From Siphonodentalium dalli (Eukaryota > Mollusca > Scaphopoda > Gadilida > Siphonodentaliidae), in NCBI GenBank assembly GCA_032622095.1, contig CP136066.1, forward strand, positions 146,101,559-146,165,558: a stretch of 64,000 bases of DNA, given 5' to 3'. The position numbers and the translations under genes are program-made. The notes under the pieces are model-generated. The model was not told where the DNA came from, did not search any database, and saw nothing but the letters and a program-made list of their open reading frames with translations. Positions 35,230 through 46,666 of this stretch are shown piece by piece (the first letter of the stretch is position 1; the number at the start of each line of letters is the position of its first letter).

Positions 35230-35558
35230 GTTTGGTTCACATGATCCATATGATGGGTTAAGATTTCCAACTGTTGTAAATTTCAAACCTGACACCCATG
35301 GTCAGAACTTTCCAACTAATAGCCATTTCAGTCCAAACATGTGACCGAAAGAAAGAAAATATTCCACTTTGGTTTTAATAAACAAAAAATCACACTAAAT
35401 ACTGGTTGAAAGATCAAACTGTCGGAACAATTGCAGCCTATATTTGGTTCTACAGTAACATGTTTTCCACGCTTGATCGATCCAGTACTATCATCTATCG
35501 TGTTATATTCGCAACATTATGTGTAGACCCAAACTGATCCAGTTAACGTACTACAGTA

Positions 35559-35669
35559 CCACAGCTCCCCAGAACAAAATTTGACCCCACCCAGTAATAC
35601 TTAATATTATATATAGAATTAAGTAGTACTGGGGTGCATGTGGTCCAATTTTGTTCTGGGAACCTGTGT
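35559..35669. mobile_element. Small palindromic MITE, relative of 1793-1932
   Basis: CCACAGCTCCCCAGAACAAA on the left pairs with TTTTGTTCTGGGAACCTGTG on the right. The centre ATTAAGTAGTACTGGGG mirrors CCCAGTAATACTTAAT. Confidence 0.65.
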
Positions 35670-36189
35670 TCCTGTACCACTTAAATCAACCAATGACAAC
35701 AATGACCAAATCAAAGAAAAAAAACACAATTTTTTTTCGTCGCCCTCATCAACAGAAGGCACTGTCCGATATCATTGTTGGTCGACTATCGACATGAATC
35801 ATCGGTTGCAATTTTACGAGATTGGCTCACGGATGTTCCCGTTGATATGGAGATTAATGTAATAAAACAATTGGCGAGAGCTTGGACACTGCATATCCTG
35901 TAAACGAGTCATTCCACAGCTCTATGTTTGAGTTTAGGCCGACAGTCGCGATTCGTTCCATCCCCGGATTCCATATTTGATTCACCGGCTTTAAGTGGGA
36001 ATCACCTCGCTCGTAATTGATAAATCTCCCAGAACATTAGGCCAATTACAAAGGATGTTATTGGCACGAGGATTGATTGAGATGTATGGTTGTTTGCCCA
36101 CTGAAGGTGCCCCGTCTGGTACCATGTCTGCATTTGTCACATCAAACATATGCCAACAACCCATTTCATGCAACCTTCGTCAGTATATA

Positions 36190-36365
36190 CAGCAATGCCC
36201 TAAATAATCGACTCCTTAACCACAGCAGAATTATGGGTAACTTTTCAGGATTTAGTCGGAAATATGGCTTGTTGCCATTCAACAAGCCATATTTCCGACT
36301 AAATCCTGAAAAAGTTACCCATAATTCTGCTGTGGTTAAGGAGTCGATTATTTAGGGCATTATTG
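36190..36365. mobile_element. Palindromic TA-bounded MITE, copy 2
   Basis: A 176-base palindrome flanked by TA. Both arms read GCCCTAAATAATCGACTCC where copies 1 and 3 read GCTCTAATTAATCGAC, so the same changes occur in both arms. The centre is shorter than in copy 1 (GTTGCCATTCAACAAGCC). Confidence 0.85.
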
Positions 36366-37369
36366 TATGTATCACCTTATGGCGAGAACAGCAACCCGTA
36401 TTGGCGGGTGTGGTTAACTCTGCTACATGGGGTTTTCATGCAGATACAAAAACAGAAAGACGAACAATCTTACTCAATGTTGTTGTTTTCGTATACTTTT
36501 GTAAATCCAATTTAGCAGTATACTACGAATTGTTATATATCAATTATATTTAGTGACTCTCGTTCGCAAAATCATTTTCATATTCATAACTACTATATCA
36601 GCCCGATGCGAAGTGCGAGACACGTTTTACCCTCAACATTTAGATTTACGAGAAACATCAGACATGTATATTCGACTGTTATTCGAAACGCCTAGCATTC
36701 TAATCGGAAATTCGTGCATATACCGAACACTTACATATAGAATTATTGTCAAATAATCATATCCGACATGTACACACACATAACACATATATACAAAAGT
36801 GTCACGTGATCAATTAAGAAAGATCATAGACAGCCGTACCGATGCATCAGAGGGCCCGAATCTCTTAAAGTCTGTACTGACATAATAGTAATGTGGTTAT
36901 AAACTACCTGCGCCGCCTATTTGCTTCAAATATAAAGAGGAAATTTGGGCAATATTTCAGTTTCATTTTGTTGTGAAAAAAACTGATTTTGAGAGTTTTT
37001 TCCCCATGATATCATCAAATCTTTAAGTTCTTTAAAAATCTATACATATATAGCTACAACCTCTAACGTTATATATGTAACAATAAAGGTATCTTAAATA
37101 ACTATCAAAAAGGCAGTTTCGTGAATAAATATGAGAAGGATTAACAGTTAATCCCAGGAGGAAATTAAAATGTTGATGTGATACGAACAGAAGAATCAAT
37201 GAGTTTTTTTTATTAAGCATGATATACATGACACGTTCGTATACTATCTCTTTAATAATTAATCTCGTCACGGGAGTAATACATTGTTAGGGTCTTTTAG
37301 AAGATAAAACAGAGAACAAATATTTAATGACGAGAGTATCGAGCGCTGATTGCCGGACATTGATCAATG

Positions 37370-37801
37370 CAAATAGTGTGTCTGCGTTTGCAGAATGAGG
37401 TCGACAGAGGGTGAAATTAGTTATGCTATCCCGCACAGCGGACTAGCATCACCAAATTCACCATATGGGGGACCCCATTCTGCATAGGCCTCATCTTCTG
37501 GGAAGTATCTTTAGTTTCAAATTAACATTGTTTTTAGTTACTTTTTCCCTTCTGTGAAGTTTCTTATCCCCTAATTTTCAGAAGACAAAATGCATAATCG
37601 AGGTGACGAATGGGTCCAGCTTCAACTGGGGAATTTCAATATGATCTTATAGGTCTCCCATAGCAGTTGGGGCATAAGAAGAAAGAGGTTCACAGAGGGT
37701 GAATTTGGTGACGCTAGCCAGCCATGCGGGATAGCGTCACTAAATTTACCTTATATGTGGACCTCATTCTGCAAATGACAGACACACTATTTGCAGGCTT
37801 A
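37370..37801. mobile_element. Element with inverted ends and 17-base flanking repeats
   Basis: CAAATAGTGTGTCTG at the left end is repeated inverted near the right end, followed by related TTTGCAGAATGAGGTC. The flanks CCGGACATTGATCAATG (37353-37369 and 37802-37818) are identical. Inside, CATGCGGGATAGCGTCACTA resembles an inverted version of CTAGCATCACCAAATTCACC. No coding capacity. Confidence 0.65.
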
Positions 37802-38253
37802 CCGGACATTGATCAATGGATGGACGGTATTTGGCTCTGATGAACAGGCGTGATGTGCTATAGCAATCGGAAGGTATGAGTCATCGAGACATTGAGAATA
37901 TTGATATAGACGTGACAGGTTGCTCGATAATAATATACGTGTGTATATGATAGAATACGCCGTATTTTGACAGGCACGTGTAAACTAACAGATCGATGAT
38001 TCATGCGACGTTTATTGCCAGAGCACTCTGATTCTCTCACAGATATTTCATCAAATTCCGGTATTAAAGAGCCATATACACTTCAAGGTTGGAATTTTCC
38101 CTACACGTATCTATAGATTTTGTTTTGCTTTTGGTGCGTGGCTGGGTTCGAAGTACATAACTATATATCTGCCTATAAATGTAAAGGGCAAATATTAAGT
38201 ATACAAATACAACAATTTATTATACTACTGTGAAATTTAAATAACATCTTCGC

Positions 38254-38530
38254 CAGGGACGTGGCGACAGGGGAAGTTTGGGTACCTATACTCCCTCACC
38301 AACTTTGGTCAAAATGTTCAACAGTTGGAAATTGCATGCCCGACACAACAATAGTTGAACATTTTACCCACATATAGGTTGACATTGTTCTCATTTGATT
38401 TCCCCCACCAGTAATTAGATGGCCATGTTGAATATTTTCCACTTTAGGGGAGTTTTGCTCTGGTTCAAGGGGGTGCAGTAGGTGGACACCCCACCAACGC
38501 GCGGGGACACTCTCCACGTCTCCGGCCTCT
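38254..38530. mobile_element. Degraded hAT-family copy
   Basis: The left end CAGGGACGTGGCGACAGG resembles the CAGGGATGTGG end of the 20440 element. The right end CTCCACGTCTCCGG is a diverged complement. The interior has TTGGTCAAAATGTTCAACAG and a GGGGGTGCAG..GTGGACACCCC stretch. No matching target duplication. Confidence 0.5.
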
Positions 38531-38626
38531 CTGGTTTAGCTTGTTTGGCATCCACATGTATATCAGTTCATTTCAATCAATCAACAAGGCTAACAATGTA
38601 TGTATCCAAAACAGAAACCACATTGT

Positions 38627-39394
38627 AACAAAGCAAAATGTGTTATTGTCCGGGACTCGGAGAAAGCCGGTATCAATATACGAAATACTAATAATTATAC
38701 TCATGACTTTAGTTTAAACAGTATTTATTCCATGAACATTACAGTATAAACTCCGGGCATTCATGCCGATGTCATCAACCCTTGTCGCTAGTTTTCGACA
38801 TTATGAACATAAGGTAAAGCTAAGTGGAACAAACTCATTTTGAACATATCAGGAACGAGAAAAACGCTATCACTATTTTAAAGTGTGTGTTATGAGTTCT
38901 AGTATAATTTCGGAATTCCAATGGCATATACTATGGAACACAGACCATTTCTCTAGTCATTGTTTTTGCCGTTTCGTTAAAACATGATTCGATAGATAGA
39001 GTAAGAAAATAACAAAGCAAAATGTGTTATTGTCCGGGACTCGGAGAAAGCCGGTATCAATATACGAAATACTAATAATTATACTCATGACTTTAGTTTA
39101 AACAGTATTTATTCCATGAACATTACAGTATAAACTCCGGGCATTCATGCCGATGTCATCAACCCTTGTCGCTAGTTTTCGACATTATGACCATAAGGTA
39201 AAGCTAAGTGGAACAAACTCATTTTGAACATATCAGGAACGAGAAAAAAACTATCACTATTTTAAAGTGTGTGTTATGAGTTCCAGTATAATTTCGGAAT
39301 TCCAATGGCATATACTATGGAACACAGACCATTTCTCTAGTCATTGTTTTTGCCGTTTCGTTAAAACATGATTCGATAGATAGAGTAAGAAAAT
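38627..39394 (+). repeat. 384-base tandem duplication
   Basis: Positions 38627-39010 are repeated at 39011-39394 with only three or four differences (for example GAACATAAGG versus GACCATAAGG). A diverged partial third copy follows, near 39470-39625 (AAACAGAAACCTCACCAAAG, GGGGGTCAGAGAAAGTCG). High identity means a recent duplication or homogenisation. Confidence 0.92.
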
Positions 39395-40128
39395 AACATC
39401 GCCGACTGGGATGTTCTGAAACTTATGTTTATCAACATCTTATCTGGTTTCGCGAGTATCAGACATATCATTTCAATACAATCAATCAGGAAGGAGTGCG
39501 CTACACTCCCGGAAAACATCTGCAACCCAAACAGAAACCTCACCAAAGAAAATGTGCGATAATTGACGCGATCTATGATCCGGGGGTCAGAGAAAGTCGA
39601 TGCCGATAGACTCATAATTGGTAGTCAAAACCCTCATCGATCGCGCGTTGTCAGGCTGTGAAAACAGGAATCAGCCGATTTTTGACTCTTTGTGTTCTCC
39701 TGGGATAGGAGAGCTCTTTATGTCGACACGCGCGCTGACTCACCGATATATGGTTTGTTTGAGTGAGTTTATTTGTACACTCTTGACATTATGATTTGCT
39801 TGATGTTGTGACACCCGTCGGATAGAGCTACTCTCCGAGGACACTTTATTTTCGCATTAGACCAATTACGGATGTGATGATGGTCGTCACTAAATACCAA
39901 ACACTCTTTGTTTGGGAATGATAGCGCCGCTTAGAGATGTTAATCCAGTTACATGAATGGCATAAGCAACCCTGGAAAATTGGTCCCTCTATAATTCTAT
40001 GCTGATGTATGGGTTCTGCTGATTTAGCTATATTTGTGAGTGAGAACGTTGCTGTTGAGAAAAAGAGTATGGTCCATGTCAAGGAAATTTAATTAACTGT
40101 TATGGTTATATAGAATAACATCAACATA

Positions 40129-40166
40129 ATTACTTGCGCCAGTCCATGCTGGACGCAAGTAATGTT
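40129..40166. repeat. Short hairpin
   Basis: ATTACTTGCG.CAG and CTG.ACGCAAGTAAT form a stem around a short loop. No further role seen. Confidence 0.55.
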
Positions 40167-41885
40167 TTCGGCTCGGATGTCTGTCCTTCCGTGAATATGT
40201 TACGTCATACCGGAAGTACATATTGTAAAAAATGAACACGCGCTAATATGAAATGGTTGCATCAATTGTAATTTAAATCCACATATATACTTAATTTGCA
40301 TTGTTATCTGGTTTTATTTTGGTAATAAATCGTTCATAAATGAACAATATTGAATTATTTCTTTCTGGAAACCGATCAAGACGCCATGACGTCACGACGC
40401 ACATCAGGACGTCACGAGCTACATGGGCGCGCAAAACACCAGACATGATTGCGTCGATGTCCAGACAGCTGAGACTCGTATTACACGGACAGACTAAACC
40501 ATTCCATCTGCCAACAACTTCGTGTTTGATTATTATAAATATATATACTACATGTAAAACAAACGTCGGCAACAGTACATGCCCATTAGAAGCCTATTTT
40601 ATATATCTTGAAACTCGAGGAAATGAGTTGAGATCAGTCTAAAAGATGCGTGCGGAATCGTTTTTTTTTTCGCAGTGACTGTGAGGTGCGAACATATTTC
40701 TGGAAAGTTCAAAACATTTTCGAAAGATCCTGGTGCATATAAATCATGTCCGGTCAAACAGTCGGGCGCGTGGTTCAATTGAAAAACAATTGCACTGAAA
40801 ATGTGAATGTGGAAACATGGATTATTAAAATGCCTTATTAATTAACTGGGAAAACAAGCTTTCTCATTCTCAAACGCAATAGACATTTTGATATGTTCCC
40901 GAAGTATGTAGATCAGTCGCTAAGGGCATGTTCACATTGACACATTGTTAATCAAAGACTAACCAATGATCCCGTTTCCTTTATTTAATTGTGTCGGTAT
41001 TTTGTAATTTATTTTGATGGTTTTTGCCACTGGCATACACACTTGATATCATTCTAGTCAAACTAGTAAGTTAACCCAATTGGCATATAATATAGTATCG
41101 TCGGCAACCAATCGTCTTCACGCCCTTCATATGAACGATGTCTATATTGTTATATTAATATGTCAAACAACTCGTACGTATTACTAAGACTATCATTAGC
41201 AGATTAGTGTAACTAGTGTAGATCAAATTGAGATATTAAACAGAGATATTATGTCCGTACACACAACTATTTCAGCGATGGATGAACAGAGATTTGATAT
41301 CTAGATTTTTGTTATCAATCTCTCAAACGAGGGGCCAGCACCGTGGTTCAATCTGTTGTTGGCAAGACACCACACAACATGCCAAATGTGTGATGGGCGC
41401 AAGTATAGGCAGCTCCAGTGAGTGCATTCTAGTTATATAGTTTCTTGACGCGGAACAGGTTATAATATTTTTTGGCTTTCGATTATCCGATTATGTCGTC
41501 GACGAGATTTTGATTTAATTGCGGTAGTATCGTCCAAATGGTGACAGTTATATTTGGAATCTTTTCCCCGCACATGAAATCCTATATCAGCTCAATATGA
41601 ACGTACTTCAAAACGAAATAAGTCAAATGTGGCACTATTTGAGCAATATGTGTTCACATCATCAGAATGGATCGTTTGCCACCGCATCACTGTGGTGGTT
41701 TGACCACACCACGATGAGCCCATTACCGCAGAAAATCACGATTGGCTATATATGAGGACCCAATACGATGGGCTGTTTATCACATCACGATGACGATGCA
41801 TGCATAGGCTATTTGGGGACAGTTTGCCATACAGCCAACATGTTGTGGGACATTAATAGCGGATATGTGAATGCTATATTCTTAC

Positions 41886-42072
41886 CAGAACACGTTGGAA
41901 CATTGGTGCTTGATGTCACTGACGCCACCCGAGAGATAGAGTTTGTCATCTATGACGCATGCCGCGTGATCTGCCCGGGGCATTAGCATTAGTCTCCGTT
42001 CACGCCATCTATCCAGTACCGGGTCGTACGCCTCCACCTTGTCTGTAACTTTACCCTGCGAGATTTCACCAC
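41886..42072 (-). CDS. Kelch gene, exon 2: blade 3 and start of blade 4
   Basis: The exon follows the acceptor TCCGTTGACAG and ends at the donor TCTG|GTAAGAATA. Two bases complete the glycine codon of exon 1 and two are left for exon 3, so all phases agree. It encodes VEAYDPVLDRWRERRLML, then RADHAACVIDDKLYLSGG, an almost textbook kelch blade (YDP, W, R..H, closing LSGG). SNVFW then opens blade 4. Open sequence upstream of the acceptor belongs to the intron. Confidence 0.92.
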
Positions 42073-45000
42073 CTGTCAACGGACATGTCGGAAATGCACT
42101 CGGAAATACTGATAATTGAGACGATTTGAGTGAATGGGGTTGTCGATCCGGGACTTGTGTCTGCGCGGAAGAATATAGCGCAGCCTCGTGTTGTATCCTT
42201 CCGCGATGGCCCATACAAGTTCCGTATCGAAAAACCCATTTACATACGCGTCTTTCTGTGTTTATTACATACCACACGTCCTATACATGTGTATATAATC
42301 CATGAATCGAAAGAAAGATAGTTTATTCAGAAGCAGACTGGGCTTTATTAACGATGATGAAATGACAACCACCCATGCATACTTCTCAGTCGAATTACTT
42401 CATTATCATTTAAACATAATTTATGGTATAGAACTAGAAAATATACAAATAGGTTCTACACAACTTATTAAAACTAAGTATTCAAAATTCCTGTTTAAAA
42501 TGGACACTTAAATTAACGGTATCGCTGCAAACTATAAGAGCATTCTGGTTGTTTCAAATTCAGCGAATCGCCTGCAAGTTCAAGTTGCGCCCTGTGGGTT
42601 CTATTTCGTCGGATCCGCACGATTCGAATGCATGATATTCTACACTATGCAGAGAAGGGTCAGAAGCGCTTCGAAGAGTTCGTTTATGAACGTTTGACCT
42701 CCACATCAACTCTCTCGGTTTGGGACAAGATGAAGAAGCTCAAGTTGAAGGCCCTCTCAAATTGGATGGACATAATGAAAGTACGCATTGGAGATAAGGT
42801 CATCAAGTTGCGCGAGGGGCGTGAATTACTGGGCAGATTTCTAATCGTCCAAGGAATCCGACCAGGTTTAGTTCCAAAACTTGAGGAGCCTATTGGCGAG
42901 TATGAGATGTCAACGGTGCCCCGCTCTCTCTGTGCTGTTGGTGGATCCCTGTACATCTCATCTGACAAAGCCAGTCTGATGCACGCAGTTGAAGATGCCA
43001 CGGTCGAGTCCCTTGATGTTCTGACAGTGCATGGCATAGTGCAGGAAGATCCCCCAGTCAAAGTTCTGATCATTGACGCGATGGGTGTACTTCAGAGTAT
43101 GACAAAGATGCCAAAGATGCTGAAGCTTTCACACCTTCAGGATGCATTCAGCAAGCGCATAGAAATGATGATGGCCAGTTATGATGAGGGTCGAGTTGTG
43201 TTCGATCGATACATGGATCAGTCGTTGAAGAACAAGACCCGACAGAAGCGATCGAATACATCCATTGAGTACGAAGTTCATCCCGAAATGAAGCTCACTA
43301 TGTCCATCAAGGACCTACTGTCAGCATCAACAACAAAGAGGAAACTCACATGCCTGTTTGGCCAGGGACTGCTGGACTATTTTGCAAGCAAAGGTTCATT
43401 CGTGCTGGTTGTCGTGTATGATACTCATATCAAGGGACGTGGTTTCGAGTACTGACGTACTCCTGCTCCTAGTTGATCTGGTCGCCAGCAGACAAATAAC
43501 ATTTCCCACATCCTTGAAGTTTCATACTGGCAAAGGAATGAAGAAACGTGAAATAGACATCTTTGAGAGAGTTCAGGTTATTGGCCGTCGCAAATGTCAA
43601 GGTCTCCTTGGACTCCACAACTTCTCTGGTGCTGACTGGGGAGGCAAATTCATTGGAATCTCGAAGAAGTCATGGGTTAATGCATACCTGAAGCTTGATG
43701 AAGATGACCCTGCCATTGACTGCGTCAAGGCATTAGGATGTATTTCCATTCCTGATGAGATGAACGATGGCAAGCTTCCCACACAGGTGATGGCATTGGA
43801 GACTTGGATGGACTTGGATGGAAATTGAAGAAAGAGGTGTATGTTCCAGTGAGATGTCTTGCCTTGCCTGCCCCACGGGCTGTAGTTGAACTCGTCAAAT
43901 GTGGCTGCAAAGCAGGGTGCAAAGGAATTAGGTGTAGCTGTTTGAAGAATGGCCTGCCCTGCACTCCACTCTGTAAATGCTATGGTGGTGATTGTGCAAA
44001 TACTATTCGGGAGGATACTCCAGATATGGACATCGATGAATAGCGTACTGATTCTTCGGAATTTCGATGTCGGATTTGACAGTTTTGCCAGCAAATACTT
44101 CAATAACTCTCCCAGAGGAACTTTGCAATGAATCAGCTCAGAGTTCTTCACAAAAGTCTCACAAATTGTGAAAATCTGATCATACATGGTGAGGATACGG
44201 AGCGAGACCCTATATACTGACCGGAAGTGCAAGAAGGAAACTTCCGGTTACTTTGTAAGTGCTACAAATCAACTCAGCTTACCTGAAAACCTACAAATTG
44301 ACACTTCAAGTATGAAAATCGGTCAATAACTTCCGGAGATAGGTGAATGGCCAGTTGCGGGGGGTCTCAAAACGGAAATGACCCCCCACGAAGGGGAGAG
44401 GGGTCTGAAAATTTGGACCCCATCATTTTCTGTTAGCCTGAACCCTATCGAAGCCAGAAGTGCAAAAAAATCAATTTTAGCACAAAAATCCTACGGGAGC
44501 TGTTTTCCTTACATTACATACCGCACTACCATGAAGAGACGCACAATGCGCTTTACCGACATTCAATCATAAAACAGGTGAATGCGGCCGAAGATATCAG
44601 GCTATATATACCACGAATCGGACAACTCATTTAATTAGGACAAAACCATTATAGCATATGTCTCTTTTATATTTTGGAGGCCATTTTGAGCCAAAGCGAC
44701 AATTTTGGTACCATTGAGTTAGAATATCCATAAGAAATGGAATGCATCACTTAAATTGTTCAGTTCTTCCCATTTCTTGATGAAATATGATTAGAATCCC
44801 AATGGTAATTTTTTTTGTGAGATTGTATAACGCTTTCTGCAAAATTTCATTTTTGAGCGATCAGACGGGTGGGGACCCCATGCATGGTATATTTCGTTGC
44901 TCCAATGGTCAGTTAATATGCTAAATACAAAATAAAGTCACAATTCTCAACCAGTTCCAAACAGCAGAAACTGATCTTAAAGATAACAGTAAAACGTAAC

Positions 45001-46327
45001 ATTTTCAACTTCCGTGGAATTGCATCTTGGGCGGGGAGTTCCAATATTGACATAAAAGGTGACCGTATATCTTAGCTTCACAAAATTGTGTACATGTGTA
45101 TACATATGGCAAAATTTTCTCACTATAATTGCATCAAACCGACTTAACGGAAAATTGCAACCATCTTGGACGCCATCATGAATTACAGAAAATTCTCAAA
45201 GCGGATTTTGGATATGTTATAGAGGATATCTTCCTCTTCAAAATGGTATATAAACCAACTTAGTCCAAATTGTTTCTAGGTTGACCCTAAATTTTTCAAT
45301 TTATCGACCTGACTATTCCGTTAAATCACGTGGTTTGTACATCACGGACGTTTGAAAATAGATTTTCCTCTAATTAAATTATGTACTTTAAATGTTTTCT
45401 GCCCTAAACAATGTCGTCGGTCAATGTTCTTGTGACGTTTCTCTGTTATTGGCACGCATGTATACGTCACTAGTTGAATTGACTGGTTTCTGGTCCGAAA
45501 CTGTGACAGTTCAAAATCGCAGTAACCTGATCACATACATAGCAAATTATATATCGGCAAAAATGACTTCAACTTCAAAAGATTATCGAATTGTGTCCCC
45601 GCCACATGCCCATGTATCTCACAAACAAATGAACTGCTGGTGGAATTTTTTTTAGAAACCAGCACAATTTGGACAGTCACATACTCTTTCAGAAAACACT
45701 TTATGACAGAACACGAGGCCACGAGGTTCCCTATTTAGATAAGAATGTGGGACAGTACTTTTTATCAAACATTTGAACAATGTATCGGACTTAATTGTTG
45801 GCATGGAATCTCAAGACCAATTTAAAATAAAAAATTATTATTACTTTTTTATTGCATGAAATATGACTATATATGATTCCTCAAATTAAAAAATAAATAT
45901 ATATATCCATTTTGTGACGTGAAAACTAAGTGACATGTAATATGCTGTTGGAACTAAACGTCAATAGACTTATTCCGAATTCAATTGATATTCAATTCAA
46001 ATTCAGTTTATTCTGGTCGTCAATAATAGACATTACAGATGTTTATACATAAATACAATATATGGTCATTACAGCTAAACATTATATAGGATGAGTGGTC
46101 GATATTCGTTAGTTACACTATTTCGGTTCGACATGCTGGTGGTGGTAGTAAGCCTCATGGGGCCTAAGTATATTTCAAGGAACTTTTTATTAAATACGAC
46201 AAATTTTTAATTGTCTTATGACTTCTGGAGTTGCATAGAGCGATTAGTTTATAAGTGTTGGGTCTCTGGCAGTATATAGTAGGGTTTCAGATATTTTATT
46301 CTAAGTTTCCTATATTGATATACATAC
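42073..46327 (-). other. Kelch intron 1 (about 4.3 kb)
   Basis: From the donor CACAG|GTATGTATA of exon 1 to the acceptor of exon 2. It contains, on the opposite strand, the broken CXC-motif gene copy (42628-44043). The 44.1-46.3 kb part is AT-rich, with a fragment of the repeat seen at 30900-31870 around 45180-45300 and no gene. Confidence 0.75.
42628..44043 (+). pseudogene. Broken copy of a multicopy CXC-tailed invertebrate protein family
   Basis: Three overlapping frames give one protein-like sequence. 42628-43455 (275 codons) includes DILHYAEKGQKRFEEFVYE, SLCAVGGSLYIS, VKVLIIDAMGVLQS and LVVVYDTHIKGRG. The frame moves +1 near 43452, continuing with STDVLLLLVDLVASRQ, QVIGRRKCQGLLGLHNFSG and ISKKSWVNAY until about 43825. 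It then returns to the first frame for LKKEVYVPVRCLALPAPRAV. The end is a cysteine cluster, KCGCKAGCKGIRCSCLKNG followed by LPCTPLCKCYGGDCAN, resembling a CXC (tesmin/TSO1-like) DNA-binding module. I recall this family as abundant, uncharacterised and possibly transposon-borne. Compared with that memory, pieces seem missing at both frame changes. Near the second, CTTGGATGGA is doubled. The DNA is much richer in G and C than its surroundings. Confidence 0.7.
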
Positions 46328-46666
46328 CTGTGACGTAAATATGTCCCGCTAGAACATTGACCGCAAACCGAGATCGAGCCGTTTGCATGTGGGCGAGTTC
46401 CACCCAGCCCCCTGTGACAGGATCATACCGCCACGTAGCCGCTTGTTGTGCCGCAGTTTCCCAGTTCTTGCCACCGATGACATACAATTTGTTGTTCATG
46501 ACAACGGCTCCAAACGATGTGATCCCTCTTGTTTTACCAAGCACAAATGTATTGGACTTTGGCAGAATCTTTCGGTGCCTCCCTGTTTTTGGATCGATCA
46601 TGAAGTAGTAAGATTTCCCACTTCCGGTGGATTTGTCGAACAAGAGAATGAATTTGTACTTCCGAC
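46328..46666 (-). CDS. Kelch gene, exon 1 of those found: blades 1 and 2
   Basis: This exon ends at the donor ACGTCACAG|GTATGTA and encodes two kelch blades. The first includes YYFMIDPKTGRHRKI, then SFGAVVMNNKLYVIGG. The second includes TWRYDPVTGGWVELAHMQTA, then FAVNVLAGHIYVTG, closed by the glycine at the exon 2 junction. The upstream boundary is less certain. I chose the acceptor GGCTCAG|GTCGGAAG, which gives a phase 1 start like most introns of this gene, but the frame stays open to about 46730. BTB and BACK domains, normally encoded upstream, were not recognised, so the true first exons lie further right or outside. The strand, phase and fold agree with exons 2-5. Confidence 0.85.

Larger units (their letters stand above)
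33760..35440. mobile_element. Diverged hAT-family copy interrupted by a second element
   Basis: The left part has GGGGGGTGTCCAACTT and TTCAACTGCACCCC. The right part (from 35230) has TTTCCAACTGTTG, CCATTTCAGTCCAAAC and CACACTAAATACTGGTTG. Both match the hAT element at 20440-21786. The element 34147-35229 splits it, with the interrupted target GTTTGGTTC duplicated. Outer ends are too decayed to define. Confidence 0.55.
16496..41885 (-). other. Kelch intron 2 (about 25.4 kb)
   Basis: Runs from the donor GTAAGAATAT after exon 2 to the acceptor before exon 3. Stretches at 16.5-17.5, 22.7-26.9, 32.0-33.7, 36.4-37.3 and 40.2-41.8 kb hold no recognisable gene or element beyond those listed, only AT-rich sequence with short frames. 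The rest is repeats and transposons. Confidence 0.75.

Noticed and set aside
40340-40642. 100-codon plus-strand frame overlapping a minus-strand frame
   Set aside because: No motif or domain recognised, and no repeat copy or splice context supports it.
43597-44232. 211-codon minus-strand frame
   Set aside because: It is the antisense of the recognisable CXC-family sequence, whose plus-strand frames carry the conserved motifs.
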